The notes: generated by a model not told the origin, from the sequence alone. A DNA stretch of 64,000 nt from Veillonellaceae bacterium (GCA_025992895.1 DAJPGA010000001.1:1134501-1198500); one strand, 5' to 3'. Positions 15,136 through 23,841 are shown, numbered from the stretch's first letter. Made by a program: numbers and translations.

Positions 15136-16626
15136 ATGGCTGAAACGGTATGGTCGCTCCTGCCGCCTGTGATTACTATCATTCTGGCGTTGGCGACGAA
15201 AGAAGTGTACATGTCCCTTGCCATCGGTATTTTTATCGGTGCGTTCATGTTCGCAGGATTCAGTTTCCTGGGCGCGATCGACACGATGTTTGCAATCATG
15301 TCGGATAAGATCGGCTCGAATGTTTACATTCTTGTATTCCTGGTACTCTTGGGAATCATGGTCGCTGCGATCCAGAAATCTGGCGCTTCGCAGGCATATG
15401 GTGATTATGCAGCGCGTACGATCAAGGGAAAGAGAAGCGCTCTTTTCGTTACGATGATTCTCGGCATCCTGATTTTCATCGACGACTACTTCAACTGCCT
15501 GACTGTCGGTACGGTCATGAGACCGGTCACGGACCGCTTCAATATTACAAGAGCCAAACTTGCTTATATCATTGATGCTACGGCAGCTCCTGTCTGCATC
15601 ATTGCACCGGTATCGAGCTGGGCAGCAGCCGTTACTTCCTCTCTTCCGGAAAACAGCGGCATTGATGGATTTGCCCTTTTCCTGCAGACCATTCCGCTCA
15701 ATCTTTATGCATGGCTGACTCTTATTTTCATGATCATTATCATCTGGTCCGGCAAGGATTTCTCCCGCATGGCTGATTTTGAAAAGGAAAGCGGCGGCAC
15801 ACTTGTCATTCCTGCTGAATATGCAGAAGATGATTCCATGGCTCCTGTCGGCAATGGACGCATCATCGACCTCATTCTTCCTCTTGTCGTCCTGATCGGC
15901 GGCTGTATTTTCAGCATGCTTTATACCGGCGGCATCCTGGAAGGGAAGGGCGTTGCAGAAGCTTTTGCTAACTGCGAATCGGCACGCGGCCTTGTTATCG
16001 GCTCCTTTATTGCTCTAATTTTCACCTTCATTCTTTACATCCCGAGAAAAATCCTGAACATGACCACCTTCTGCAGCTGCTTTGTAGAAGGCTTCAAGCA
16101 GATGACTTCCGCGATCATGATCCTTTCTCTGGCATGGACACTCTCCGGTGTTGTTGGTGAAGATTACCTGAACATCGGCAGCTACGTAGGCAGCGTTGTC
16201 AGCGACAATGCAACGATTGCCGTCATGCTTCCGGCTGTATTCTTCCTCGTTGCTATCGGCCTTGCTTTTGCGACCGGTACATCCTGGGGCACATTCGGCA
16301 TCCTGATTCCGATCGTCCTTGCCATTGTTGCCAATGATAACAACCTGATGGTTATGACTGTGGCTGCTGTCCTGGCAGGCGCTGTAGGCGGCGACCATGT
16401 CTCCCCGATTTCCGATACTACGATCCTGGCGTCGGCCGGCGCGCAGTGCCATCATATCGATCATGTCTCCACGCAGATTCCATATGTAGCAGTTGTAGCA
16501 GTAAGCTGTGTCTGCGGTTATCTCGTTTCCGGCCTGACTGGAAATGGATATATCGGTGATGTAGTAGGACTTGCTGTCATGCTCGTCATCCTCGGCTACT
16601 TCCTGAAATTCAAAGCAGCAAAATAA
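15136..16626 (+). CDS. NhaC-family Na+/H+ antiporter
   Basis: 496 residues from ATG at 15136 (GGAGAGG 12 bases upstream); ATG at 15115 is also possible. A polytopic membrane protein with about 10-12 hydrophobic segments. The signature region AVGGDHVSPISDTTILASAG near residue 420 is conserved in the NhaC superfamily, as are the half-repeat FIDDYFNCLTVGTVMRPVTD and the segment FATGTSWGTFGILIPIV. The family includes Na+/H+ antiporters and also amino-acid or organic-acid exchangers, so the transported solute is not certain. It is a single-gene unit with a terminator downstream. Confidence 0.88.
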   Translation: MAETVWSLLPPVITIILALATKEVYMSLAIGIFIGAFMFAGFSFLGAIDTMFAIMSDKIGSNVYILVFLVLLGIMVAAIQKSGASQAYGDYAARTIKGKRSALFVTMILGILIFIDDYFNCLTVGTVMRPVTDRFNITRAKLAYIIDATAAPVCIIAPVSSWAAAVTSSLPENSGIDGFALFLQTIPLNLYAWLTLIFMIIIIWSGKDFSRMADFEKESGGTLVIPAEYAEDDSMAPVGNGRIIDLILPLVVLIGGCIFSMLYTGGILEGKGVAEAFANCESARGLVIGSFIALIFTFILYIPRKILNMTTFCSCFVEGFKQMTSAIMILSLAWTLSGVVGEDYLNIGSYVGSVVSDNATIAVMLPAVFFLVAIGLAFATGTSWGTFGILIPIVLAIVANDNNLMVMTVAAVLAGAVGGDHVSPISDTTILASAGAQCHHIDHVSTQIPYVAVVAVSCVCGYLVSGLTGNGYIGDVVGLAVMLVILGYFLKFKAAK

Positions 16627-16636
16627 ACACCAATTG

Positions 16637-16677
16637 AAAAGCACCCGAATCTGCCAGGCAGATGCGGGTGCTTTTTT
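16637..16677 (+). terminator. Rho-independent terminator
   Basis: AAAAGCACCCG pairs with CGGGTGCTTTTTT. It lies between convergent genes and probably serves both. Confidence 0.85.
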
Positions 16678-16688
16678 ATTCTTCTAGC

Positions 16689-17000
16689 TTATTGATGATT
16701 GAAGGAGTCTGTGATTTTCCGAAGCATTGTCACGATAGTGAGGATGACAGTGAGCGCAAGGATTGTCATGGACCAGGCGACGCCTACGGTCATGTAGCCT
16801 GTGAAGGAAAAATCCCAGTTGAAGTACATGACGGTAATGATTGCTGTGGCAATGCATCCGATGGCAATCAGTGTGGCATTGGCCCTGTATGTGACAAGGT
16901 ACAGGATGCCTGCCAGATATCCGAAAAGCCCGGCAGGGGACAAGAGCTCATGATGGTAGAGCACGAGAGAGACAGCAGACGAAATTAAAGAATATTTCAT
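16689..17000 (-). CDS. Small integral membrane protein, unknown
   Basis: 103 residues from ATG at 17000, chosen because GGAGG lies seven bases upstream. Three or four hydrophobic segments are visible: roughly residues 3-20, 25-40, 45-60 (TLIAIGCIATAIITVMYF) and 68-93. The C-terminus is short and polar (LRKITDSFNHQ). I do not recognise a family. It is followed on the minus strand by the bidirectional terminator at 16637 and preceded by the TPR lipoprotein gene 67 bases upstream, which may be cotranscribed. Confidence 0.65.
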   Translation of the reverse strand: MKYSLISSAVSLVLYHHELLSPAGLFGYLAGILYLVTYRANATLIAIGCIATAIITVMYFNWDFSFTGYMTVGVAWSMTILALTVILTIVTMLRKITDSFNHQ

Positions 17001-17067
17001 GAAAACCTCCATATAAAACAAAGGGACTGGTACTCGAAATCCCCTTGGATAAAGAATCGGATTTGCT

Positions 17068-17697
17068 TTAGCTTGTCATGGCTTTGAAATCAGGATCGGT
17101 TCTGAGCCATGCGAAATGATCCTGCGTCCTGGCAGTTTCCTTGACGTCTGCAGGGGAGAGGTCAATAGCTTTCTTCAGGTATTGAAGGGCACGCTCCTTA
17201 TCTCTTTTATCTGCATAATTGGTAGCGATGCCGTAATAGGACCATGTATTTTTAGGGTCGGCTGCAAGGACTTTCTGGAAATAGGCGATGGATTCATCGT
17301 AATGTTTTCCCAGCTTCTGCGCCATGGCCATATCATAAAAAGCCTGCACGTAATCAGGATTGATGGCAAGCGATTTCTTGATCGTCGCAATGCCTTCTTC
17401 CGGAGATACGTCAAAGGCCTCTATGATTCCCTTGAGGGAAAGAGCTTTGTAATTTTCAGGGTCCTTTTCAAGCGCTTTCCCGCATGATTCCAGGGCGGAA
17501 AGGTGATCGCCCTTTCCGTAAGCGATGGCAGCCTTGTGGTACCATTCATCAGACTCCTTTGAAATCTGGTGAAGCGGCGCTTTTGCTGCAGGGGCAGAGG
17601 AAGCCGGAGGCTCTTTGGCGGGCTGGGGCTCTTGCGATCCGCATCCTGCTGTCAAAAAAAGAAGGCCTGCAAGAAGTAAGCCTGCGTATGGTTTCAC
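17068..17697 (-). CDS. TPR-repeat lipoprotein
   Basis: 209 residues with a GTG start behind ACGAGGAA. The signal peptide MKPYAGLLLAGLLFLTAGC ends in a lipobox, so the protein is probably lipid-anchored outside the cytoplasm. A Pro/Ala-rich linker follows (residues 22-42). From about residue 48 there are four to five tetratricopeptide-like repeats, for example ALEKDPENYKALSLKGII, KSLAINPDYVQAFYDMAMA and VLAADPKNTWSYYGIATNY. TPR units mediate protein-protein contacts; the partner is not evident. The gene is divergent from the SDR gene. Confidence 0.85.
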   Translation of the reverse strand: MKPYAGLLLAGLLFLTAGCGSQEPQPAKEPPASSAPAAKAPLHQISKESDEWYHKAAIAYGKGDHLSALESCGKALEKDPENYKALSLKGIIEAFDVSPEEGIATIKKSLAINPDYVQAFYDMAMAQKLGKHYDESIAYFQKVLAADPKNTWSYYGIATNYADKRDKERALQYLKKAIDLSPADVKETARTQDHFAWLRTDPDFKAMTS

Positions 17698-17826
17698 AGA
17701 TGATTCCTCGTTTCCAATCTTAAAAAAATCTATGATTTCTTTTTTCTATTCATATTGTATAATATTTATTATAAACCAATCCTATTCATAATGTAAATTA
17801 TATAGGTCAATGAGGGAGGAAATGAA

Positions 17827-18594
17827 ATGAGCAAATATGCATTCATTACAGGTGCAACGAGCGGTATCGGTCTTGCCACAGCAAAAGCGCTGGCAGCAGG
17901 CGGGTATGATCTGGCGCTGGCTGCCAGGAACGAAGAGAAGCTTTCTTCTGTGAAGACTGACATTGAAAAAGAGTTTTCCGTCAAGGTCACTCCCTACGTC
18001 TTAGATGTCAGGGAACCGGAAGAAATCAGGAAAACCGTTGCCGCATGCCTTGCTGCTTTCGGCGCACCGGATGTTCTTGTTAATGATGCGGGACTTGCAA
18101 GGGGGCTTGAACCGTATGCAGAAACAAAAGAGGAAGATATCCTTCAGATGATCGATACGAATATCAAGGGACTCTTCCTGGTCACTCGCGCATTCCTTCC
18201 TTCCATGCTTGAAAGAAACAGCGGCCACATCGTCAACCTTGGCTCTACGGCAGGCCTTTATGCGTATGCAGGCGCTGCTGTCTACTGCTCGACAAAGGCA
18301 GCCGTCAAGACATTCAGCGACGGTATCCGCATCGATGTCATTGACAGCGATATCAAGGTGACCACGATCCAGCCGGGCATCGTTCACACGCCTTTCAGTG
18401 AAGTCCGCTTCCATGGCGACAAGGAAAGAGCAGAAGCCGTTTATGAAGGCGTAGATGCGCTTCATGCAGAGGATATAGCGGATATCATTGCTTTTGCTGT
18501 AAGCCGTCCAAAACGCGTGCAGATCAGCGATATTGTTATCATGGCTAATCAGCAGGCGACCGGATTCATGGTCAGCAAGAAGAAAAAGCAATAA
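17827..18594 (+). CDS. Short-chain dehydrogenase/reductase (YdfG-like)
   Basis: 255 residues, classical SDR. The cofactor motif is TGATSGIGLATA near residue 8, VNDAGLA stands in place of the usual NNAG, and the catalytic Ser-Tyr-Lys are in NLGSTAGLYAYAGAAVYCSTKAA. Arg at AARNEEKL after the second strand favours NADP. It is most like YdfG, which oxidises or reduces 3-hydroxy acids such as L-allo-threonine and serine derivatives. GAGGGAGGAAATGAA precedes the start. A TATAAT box at 17758 lies 69 bases upstream. It appears to be a single gene. Confidence 0.88.
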   Translation: MSKYAFITGATSGIGLATAKALAAGGYDLALAARNEEKLSSVKTDIEKEFSVKVTPYVLDVREPEEIRKTVAACLAAFGAPDVLVNDAGLARGLEPYAETKEEDILQMIDTNIKGLFLVTRAFLPSMLERNSGHIVNLGSTAGLYAYAGAAVYCSTKAAVKTFSDGIRIDVIDSDIKVTTIQPGIVHTPFSEVRFHGDKERAEAVYEGVDALHAEDIADIIAFAVSRPKRVQISDIVIMANQQATGFMVSKKKKQ

Positions 18595-18626
18595 TTTCCT
18601 TTTATCTTGAATTTTCAGGGGAGGGT

Positions 18627-18655
18627 TTGCTTTTTTCGGAATCATCTTGTATAAT
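18627..18655 (+). promoter_or_regulatory. Promoter of the rpsF operon
   Basis: TTGCTT (18627-18632), 17 bp, TATAAT (18650-18655). Confidence 0.65.
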
Positions 18656-18662
18656 ATAAAAG

Positions 18663-18726
18663 CTTGCTGTTTGGCAAGTAACTTCCTGGCCCGCGGAAAG
18701 CGCGGGACATAGGTCCGAAAAGGAGG
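18663..18726 (+). promoter_or_regulatory. Candidate S6:S18 autoregulatory leader
   Basis: The leader holds hairpins CTTGC/GCAAG (18663-18678) and CCCGC-GGAAAGC-GCGGG (about 18690-18706), then ACATAGGTCCGAAAAGG next to the start of rpsF. Firmicute rpsF leaders carry an S6:S18-binding structure at this place. The match is by position and general form, not a verified covariance hit. Confidence 0.45.
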
Positions 18727-18734
18727 CGAATTTC

Positions 18735-19019
18735 GTGAAAAAGTATGAAGTTATGTTCATTGTGAATGCAGCTGATGATGAAGTCATTAAGGCTGCTGTC
18801 AAACTGGTGCAGGACACGATCACAAGAATCGGCGGCACGATTGACAATGTTGATGAATGGGGCAAACGTCATCTTGCGTACGAAGTAAAGCATCAGAGTG
18901 AAGGCTACTACGTAGTAGTAGATTTCCAGGCTGATCCGGCGCAGATTAAAGAACTTGACCGCGTTATCAAGATTCATGAAGAAATTATCCGTCATATCAT
19001 TGTAAAACAGGATGACTAA
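18735..19019 (+). CDS. rpsF: Ribosomal protein S6
   Basis: 94 residues, GTG start behind AAAAGGAGG. Component of the 30S platform that pairs with S18. The N-terminus KKYEVMFIVNAADDEVIKAA and the RIGGTIDNVDEWGKRHLAYE core are typical of S6. Length is normal. First gene of the conserved rpsF-ssb-rpsR operon, 12 bases before ssb. Confidence 0.97.
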   Translation: MKKYEVMFIVNAADDEVIKAAVKLVQDTITRIGGTIDNVDEWGKRHLAYEVKHQSEGYYVVVDFQADPAQIKELDRVIKIHEEIIRHIIVKQDD

Positions 19020-19031
19020 GAGGTAGAAACG

Positions 19032-19478
19032 ATGAATTCAGTTCAAGTTATGGGTAATCTGGCACGGGACCCCGTGATCCGTGCAACGAAAACGGGTCGT
19101 GCGGTCGCATCATTTACCGTTGCGGTAAATCGTAACTACACAACTCCTCAGGGTGAACAGAAGGAGCTGACTGACTGGATCAACGTTGTTGCCTGGGGCA
19201 ATCTCGCAGAGTCTGTCGGCAACCAGCTGAAAAAAGGCATGCGTGTATTCGTTGAAGGGCGCTTAAGCACCCGCTCTTATGATACTCCGGAAGGACAGAG
19301 AAGATGGGTGACTGAAGTGGTTGCTAATTTCGTAGCACTTCCACTTGGAAATGCGCATCCTTCACAGCCTCAGGGTCCGTTCGGCGCATCCGGAAACATG
19401 GGTTCACAGGGATCTAGTTCCGGCGGCTTTGGACAATTTGGGAATTCCACGCCGGGAGATGAGGACATTCCATTCTGA
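19032..19478 (+). CDS. ssb: Single-stranded DNA-binding protein
   Basis: 148 residues. The OB-fold N-terminal domain begins MNSVQVMGNLARDPVIRATK and contains DWINVVAWGNLAESVGNQL. A Gly/Gln/Ser-rich linker follows. The acidic tip DEDIPF is the conserved docking tail for SSB-interacting repair and replication proteins. It protects single-stranded DNA at replication forks. It sits between rpsF and rpsR, the standard Gram-positive order. Confidence 0.97.
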   Translation: MNSVQVMGNLARDPVIRATKTGRAVASFTVAVNRNYTTPQGEQKELTDWINVVAWGNLAESVGNQLKKGMRVFVEGRLSTRSYDTPEGQRRWVTEVVANFVALPLGNAHPSQPQGPFGASGNMGSQGSSSGGFGQFGNSTPGDEDIPF

Positions 19479-19508
19479 TAAGCAATTGATTTTGGAGGAT
19501 AAAGAACC

Positions 19509-19742
19509 ATGATTAGAAAAGATAGAACAAGAAGACCGAGAAGAAAGGTCTGCCAGTGCTGCGTTGATCACGTAGACACCATTGATTACAAGAATATCGC
19601 TGCTCTTCGCCGTTTCGTTTCCGAAAGAGGCAAGATTCTGCCGCGTCGTGTTACAGGAACATGCGCAAAGCATCAGCGTAAGATTAACCTCGCTATCAAG
19701 AGAGCTAGAGCTATCGCTCTTCTTCCTTTCAGCGCTGACTAA
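19509..19742 (+). CDS. rpsR: Ribosomal protein S18
   Basis: 77 residues, site GGAGGATAAAGAACC before ATG. The pattern [17 protein letters not shown], then [20 protein letters not shown], is characteristic of S18; the N-terminus keeps a zinc-binding-type cysteine set. It binds S6 on the 30S platform. Last gene of the operon, followed by a terminator. Confidence 0.97.
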   Translation: MIRKDRTRRPRRKVCQCCVDHVDTIDYKNIAALRRFVSERGKILPRRVTGTCAKHQRKINLAIKRARAIALLPFSAD

Positions 19743-19750
19743 TCAAAGCG

Positions 19751-19778
19751 GATCCCCGGCTTATGCCGGGGATTTTTT
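19751..19778 (+). terminator. Terminator of the rpsF-ssb-rpsR operon
   Basis: GATCCCCGGC-TTAT-GCCGGGGAT followed by TTTTT. Confidence 0.9.
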
Positions 19779-19895
19779 ATTTGCATAAACAAGGGGAGAA
19801 AGGAGAACTGGAACCGTTTTTTCTCGTTTATTCTTCTAAATTCTCGCGGAATCCCCATACTCCTTTATGATTCTATATCATCGTTGATTGTGCCA

Positions 19896-20089
19896 TTGAC
19901 AATATAAGGGCGCGAAGTTTATACTTGGTTTAGCAATTTAATACAAAAAGCGACGGAGCTTCCTTTCCCTACGGTACGCGGGGAATAGGGAGCTTTTACA
20001 CTTTTTGCAGACTGCATCATTTTATTTTCAGGCATGACGCGCTTCTTGGGGGAATCAGCGCCCAGCCTGCGTTTTTGAGGAGGCGGCTT
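19896..20089 (+). promoter_or_regulatory. Promoter and structured leader of the anion transporter
   Basis: TTGACA (19896-19901), 18 bp, TATACT (19920-19925) form a strong promoter. The ~160-base leader contains an imperfect hairpin around AGCTTCC...GGGAGCT (19949-20000) and GCGCT...AGCGC (20039-20061), then GAGGAGG before the start at 20090. I do not recognise a known riboswitch. Confidence 0.55.
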
Positions 20090-21571
20090 ATGGATAAGTC
20101 GGAGAAAAAAGAAAGCTTTGGGAAAAAGTACGGGCTGATACTGGCATTGATTGCCATGGCTATCGTGTACCTCTTCCCGACTCCGGTGGATCTCCCCACA
20201 CAGGGGCACAGACTCATCGGAATTCTGGTATTTGCGGTTATTATTTGGATGACGGAAGGCGTTTCCTATCCGGTCAGTGCGTTTGTCATTGTAACGTTTA
20301 TGGCATTTGCGCTCGGCATGGCGCCTGATCCGGCAAAACACGGCGCACTGCTTGGCACAAGCAAGGCTCTCCAGATGGGGTTGTCCGGGTTCTCGACTAC
20401 AGCCTGGGCACTGGTAGCAGCGGCTATGTTCCTGTCAGCGGGCATGATGATCACGGGTCTTGACAAGCGTATCGCTCTTGTCGTTATGTCCCATGTCGGC
20501 GTCAAGTCCAGCCGTCTTGTCATCGGCGTCATTTTCGTTGGTTTCATTCTGAGTTTCTTCGTACCGTCTACAACGGCCAGAGTTTCCTGCATGGTTCCGA
20601 TTGTCGTCGGCATCATCCGCGCATTCGGTCTTGAAAAGGGATCCACGTTTGCTGCCGTACTGATGATGGCCGTCGCTCAGGCAGACAGCCTGTGGAACAT
20701 CGGCATCAAGACAGCAGCAGCACAGAACATGGTTGCTATCGGATTCATCCAGCAGGTTCTCGGCAAAGATATCAGCTGGCTGGAATGGTTCATCGCTGCT
20801 GCTCCTTATGCAGCAGTTATGTCAGTCATTCTTTATCAGCTCCTGATCCATGTCATGCCTCCGGAAATCAAGGAAATGCCTGGCGGCAAGGAAGCTCTTC
20901 AGAAAATGCTGAAGGAAATGGGACCGGTATCGGTCAATGAAAAGAAACTGCTCATCATTTCCTGCCTGCTTCTCTTCTTCTGGGTTACAGAAAAGAAACT
21001 TCATCCGTTTGATACGACAACAGTCACCATTACAGGCATCATGCTGATGATGCTTCCGCGCATCGGCTTCATGAGCTGGAAAGATGCTGTTCCGCATATC
21101 AACTGGGGTACAGTTGCTCTCTTCGGCGTAGGTATTTCCCTGGGCACAGCCCTTCTGAAATCCGGCGCAGCTATCTGGCTGGCCAACCACTTTGTTGCCC
21201 TCTTCGGTATGGAAAACATGACACCGCTCGTTGTCATTGCTGTTCTTGCCTTCTTCCTCACGGTTATCCACCTGGGCTTTGCAAGTGCGACAGGCCTGGC
21301 ATCCGCTATGATCCCGATCGTCATTGCCGTTCTTCAGAGCGTCAAGACACCGGGCATCGAAGTCCTCGGCATGACCATGATTCTCCAGTACACCATCTGC
21401 TTCGGTTATATTCTCCCGGTCAATGCACCGCAGAACATGATCGCTTACAGTACCGGATACATTGCATCCAAGGACTTCCTTAAGACTGGTATTCCATTTA
21501 CCATTATTTCCTACTGCATGATCCTCCTATTCTCAGCTACCTATTGGCACTGGCTGGGCTATGTAGGCTGA
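20090..21571 (+). CDS. DASS-family (SLC13-type) anion:sodium symporter
   Basis: 493 residues from ATG at 20090, with GAGGAGG in front. A polytopic membrane protein with ~11-12 hydrophobic segments. The N-terminal third has IIWMTEGVSYPVSAF and the repeat-like SFFVPSTTARVSCMVPIV (an SNT-like loop, here STT). The C-terminal repeat includes HLGFASATGLASAMIPIVIA and FGYILPVNAPQNMIAYSTGY. The family imports di- and tricarboxylates such as succinate, malate or citrate, usually with sodium. In a fermentative anaerobe this could supply or exchange succinate; the actual substrate is not visible. Single gene with a terminator. Confidence 0.88.
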   Translation: MDKSEKKESFGKKYGLILALIAMAIVYLFPTPVDLPTQGHRLIGILVFAVIIWMTEGVSYPVSAFVIVTFMAFALGMAPDPAKHGALLGTSKALQMGLSGFSTTAWALVAAAMFLSAGMMITGLDKRIALVVMSHVGVKSSRLVIGVIFVGFILSFFVPSTTARVSCMVPIVVGIIRAFGLEKGSTFAAVLMMAVAQADSLWNIGIKTAAAQNMVAIGFIQQVLGKDISWLEWFIAAAPYAAVMSVILYQLLIHVMPPEIKEMPGGKEALQKMLKEMGPVSVNEKKLLIISCLLLFFWVTEKKLHPFDTTTVTITGIMLMMLPRIGFMSWKDAVPHINWGTVALFGVGISLGTALLKSGAAIWLANHFVALFGMENMTPLVVIAVLAFFLTVIHLGFASATGLASAMIPIVIAVLQSVKTPGIEVLGMTMILQYTICFGYILPVNAPQNMIAYSTGYIASKDFLKTGIPFTIISYCMILLFSATYWHWLGYVG

Positions 21572-21589
21572 TCGATGCGCCTGTAAAAC

Positions 21590-21637
21590 AAAAGAAGCTG
21601 CGGGACGATTCGCTGCCCCGCAGCTTCTTTCTTTTTT
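21590..21637 (+). terminator. Rho-independent terminator
   Basis: AAAAGAAGCTGCGGG pairs with CCCGCAGCTTCTTT, followed by CTTTTTT. It resembles the terminator at 60367 in stem sequence. Confidence 0.9.
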
Positions 21638-21658
21638 ATATAGGAAATTTAATATATA

Positions 21659-21687
21659 TTGAGGGAATAACAAGAAAGTGTTATAAT
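21659..21687 (+). promoter_or_regulatory. Promoter of a possible small RNA
   Basis: TTGAGG (21659-21664), 17 bp, TATAAT (21682-21687). It points at a short unit that ends in a terminator before hrcA. Confidence 0.6.
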
Positions 21688-21693
21688 TATAAC

Positions 21694-21827
21694 GTAAAGA
21701 GGAATCTTTGAGGTGGTAAAATTCGCCGCGGCCACACACCCGACCCGGGTCAGAAGAGATGCAGGAGAGGCGGCGCCTGCCGAAGGTTCTTCCTTGAAAA
21801 GAGACATCCGGCGGGGTGTCTTTTTTC
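21694..21827 (+). ncRNA. Candidate small RNA or orphan leader with intrinsic terminator
   Basis: Between the promoter above and hrcA (which has its own promoter at 21948) lies a unit of about 134 bases with no plausible reading frame. It shows GTGG...CCAC (about 21713-21736), the palindrome GACCCGGGTC (about 21743-21752), GCAGG...CCTGC (about 21762-21781) and a final hairpin AGACA-TCCGGCGGGG-TGTCT plus T run (21802-21826). The segment CAGGAGAGGCGGCGCC followed by GCCGAAGG faintly recalls riboswitch cores (glycine, Moco), but no class fits well. It could be an sRNA or an attenuator that lost its gene. Confidence 0.4.
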
Positions 21828-21947
21828 ATGGAAAAGTCATGCGGCAAAATAAAAAAGGACGGATTTCTTGTGGAGATGCGTTCTTTTTTTGATGGGAAGA
21901 AAAGCGGGGGATATCCTGTTTTTCTCCGAAAAAATAAGGGAAAAGTC

Positions 21948-21976
21948 TTGACATTCACAGAAGTGAATGATATTCT
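21948..21976 (+). promoter_or_regulatory. SigA-type promoter of the hrcA operon
   Basis: TTGACA (21948-21953), 17 bp, TATTCT (21971-21976), just upstream of the CIRCE operator. Confidence 0.75.
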
Positions 21977-21987
21977 AATAACGTAAG

Positions 21988-22014
21988 TTAGCACTCAAAG
22001 TTAAAGAGTGCTAA
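21988..22014 (+). promoter_or_regulatory. CIRCE operator (HrcA binding site)
   Basis: TTAGCACTC (21988-21996), 9 bases, GAGTGCTAA (22006-22014): an exact match to the CIRCE consensus. HrcA binds it to repress the dnaK operon until heat stress titrates GroEL. Confidence 0.98.
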
Positions 22015-22028
22015 TAATGGTGATGAAA

Positions 22029-23093
22029 ATGGCTGGAAAAAATAATGATAAGAGAGGCGCCAATCATGGCGCAAACGAACTGAATGAAAGAAAGAGAAAA
22101 GTACTCTGGGCCGTTGTGCAGGATTACTCGGAAACAGCCGAGCCTGTAGGATCAAGGGCCATTGCCCGCAAGTACAATCTGGGCGTCAGCAGCGCTACAA
22201 TCCGTAACGAAATGCAGGACCTGGAAGATGAAGGATACCTGGAACAGCCGCATACATCGGCAGGCAGGATTCCTTCCATCAAGGGATACCGCTTCTATGT
22301 AGACTGGCTGATGCAGCCTTCTCCTGTAACGGATGATGAAAAGTCCATGATCAACCATATTCTGGAAGAGCATGTGACAAAGCAGGATGAAATCTTCCGT
22401 GACATTGCAAGAACGGTGGCATCTCTGACGCATACACTTTCCGTTGCGACTTCGGCCGGCGGAAAGAGGAAGTTCAACTACATGAGATTCCTCCCGCTTG
22501 ACGGGCGGCGCGCTATTATGCTCGTCGTTACGAATCAGGGCGAGGTATCCAATGCAGTGGTGGATATCCCGGCAGATTCTTCTCTTGATGAAATGCAGCT
22601 GCTGGCAGACAGGATGAATCATTTCCTGCACGGCAGAGAAATAGACAATACGGATGAGCAGCTCATTCTCTCCTTCCAGAAGGATGTGGAGAGGGATCTG
22701 ACTCCTTATATGCATGTGTTCAAAGCGCTGCAGAAAACGCTTCAGCCTCCTAAGGAAGTATATGCCGGAGGCGCATCGCACCTGATCGAGCAGCCGGAAT
22801 TCAAGAATGTCGAAAAAATGCAGGATATACTGAATCTCCTGGAACAGAGGGATATGCTGGAAAGCATGCTCCTTTCCTCGTCGGATCAGCCTATCGCTGT
22901 TCACATCGGCACGGAGAATCCGGTCAAGTCCCTTTCGGACCTTTCCATTGTCCGCGCGCAGTTCTCCTCGGGCGGCCGCATTATCGGCTCAGTTGCCGTC
23001 CTGGGGCCTACGAGGATGCAGTACAGCAGGATCATAGGAATGATGCGATTCATGCAGCAGAGACTGGATACTTTATTGAAGAAGAATGATTAG
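22029..23093 (+). CDS. hrcA: Heat-inducible transcription repressor HrcA
   Basis: 354 residues from ATG at 22029; nearby ATGs at 22017 and 22023 are alternatives, and the GTG at 22008 lies inside CIRCE, so it is unlikely. The N-terminal winged helix is visible (RKRKVLWAVVQDYSETAEPV, SSATIRNEMQDLEDEGYLEQ, HTSAGRIPSIKGYRFYVDWL). The C-terminal GAF-like region ends SVAVLGPTRMQYSRIIGMMR. It represses its own operon through the CIRCE site directly upstream; known HrcA proteins need GroEL for activity. First gene of hrcA-grpE-dnaK-dnaJ. Confidence 0.96.
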   Translation: MAGKNNDKRGANHGANELNERKRKVLWAVVQDYSETAEPVGSRAIARKYNLGVSSATIRNEMQDLEDEGYLEQPHTSAGRIPSIKGYRFYVDWLMQPSPVTDDEKSMINHILEEHVTKQDEIFRDIARTVASLTHTLSVATSAGGKRKFNYMRFLPLDGRRAIMLVVTNQGEVSNAVVDIPADSSLDEMQLLADRMNHFLHGREIDNTDEQLILSFQKDVERDLTPYMHVFKALQKTLQPPKEVYAGGASHLIEQPEFKNVEKMQDILNLLEQRDMLESMLLSSSDQPIAVHIGTENPVKSLSDLSIVRAQFSSGGRIIGSVAVLGPTRMQYSRIIGMMRFMQQRLDTLLKKND

Positions 23094-23112
23094 GTGATTA
23101 GGAGGTTTCCGG

Positions 23113-23781
23113 ATGAAGGAAAACGAGAAGGAAAAGACCGGGGGAGCAGCAGGCGCTGCTGCCAAGGCTGCTGAAAAGGTAGCAGAGGCTTTTGGAAGAA
23201 AGAAAAAACCAGAAGATGCTCCGGCAGAAGAAAAGGCTGAAACGATACAGGAACCGACGGCTGAGGATCTGAAGAAGCAGGTCGAATTCCTGACAAAGCA
23301 GGCTGCCGCTGCTGAAGCAAAAGCCAAGGAAGCCGCTGAAAAGCTGGAAGAACAGACGAAGAAGGATCTCAATGATTACATGAGACTTCAGGCAGACTTT
23401 GATAACTTTCGCCGCCGCACCAGAGAAAATGATGCGAAGGCTGCTGATATTTACAAGGCAGAAACACTGAAGAGTTTTCTTCCTGTCTTAGATAATTTTG
23501 AGCTGGCCCTGGCTCATATGAAAAAGGATGAATCGGGTGAAGCGTACGTTCAGGGATTTGAACTGCTGCAGAAGCAGCTGGTCAAGATCATGACTGATTA
23601 TGGGATCAGCGAAATCGAAGCAGCCGGCCAGAAATTTGACCCTCATTTCCATGAAGCTGTCATGATGGTAGAATCCAACGACAAGGAAGATGAAACTGTT
23701 CTGGCAGTATTCCAGAAGGGATACATGTATAAAGATACGGTTCTGCGTCCTGCCAAAGTCCAGGTTGTCCACAACAACTGA
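23113..23781 (+). CDS. grpE: Nucleotide exchange factor GrpE
   Basis: 222 residues, site TTAGGAGGTTTCC. The long N-terminal part (residues 1-85) is rich in Lys, Glu and Ala and predicted helical, forming the coiled-coil dimer stalk. The conserved core reads YMRLQADFDNFRRRTRENDA, LLPVLDNFELAL-like LKSFLPVLDNFELALAHM, and GQKFDPHFHEAVMMVES. The C-terminus DTVLRPAKVQVVHNN is typical. It releases ADP from DnaK. The extended N-terminus is longer than the B. subtilis form. Confidence 0.96.
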   Translation: MKENEKEKTGGAAGAAAKAAEKVAEAFGRKKKPEDAPAEEKAETIQEPTAEDLKKQVEFLTKQAAAAEAKAKEAAEKLEEQTKKDLNDYMRLQADFDNFRRRTRENDAKAADIYKAETLKSFLPVLDNFELALAHMKKDESGEAYVQGFELLQKQLVKIMTDYGISEIEAAGQKFDPHFHEAVMMVESNDKEDETVLAVFQKGYMYKDTVLRPAKVQVVHNN

Positions 23782-23841
23782 TTTTGGCACTAACATAGAA
23801 ATTAAGAACTGTTAAAGAATATAAGAAAGGGGACATTTTAA

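Noticed and set aside
21694..21827. T-box, cobalamin, glycine or Moco riboswitch
   Set aside because: Short stretches such as CAGGAGAGG and GCCGAAGG recall some classes, but the T-box AGGGTGG core and the full conserved cores of the other classes are missing. I kept it only as an unclassified RNA candidate.
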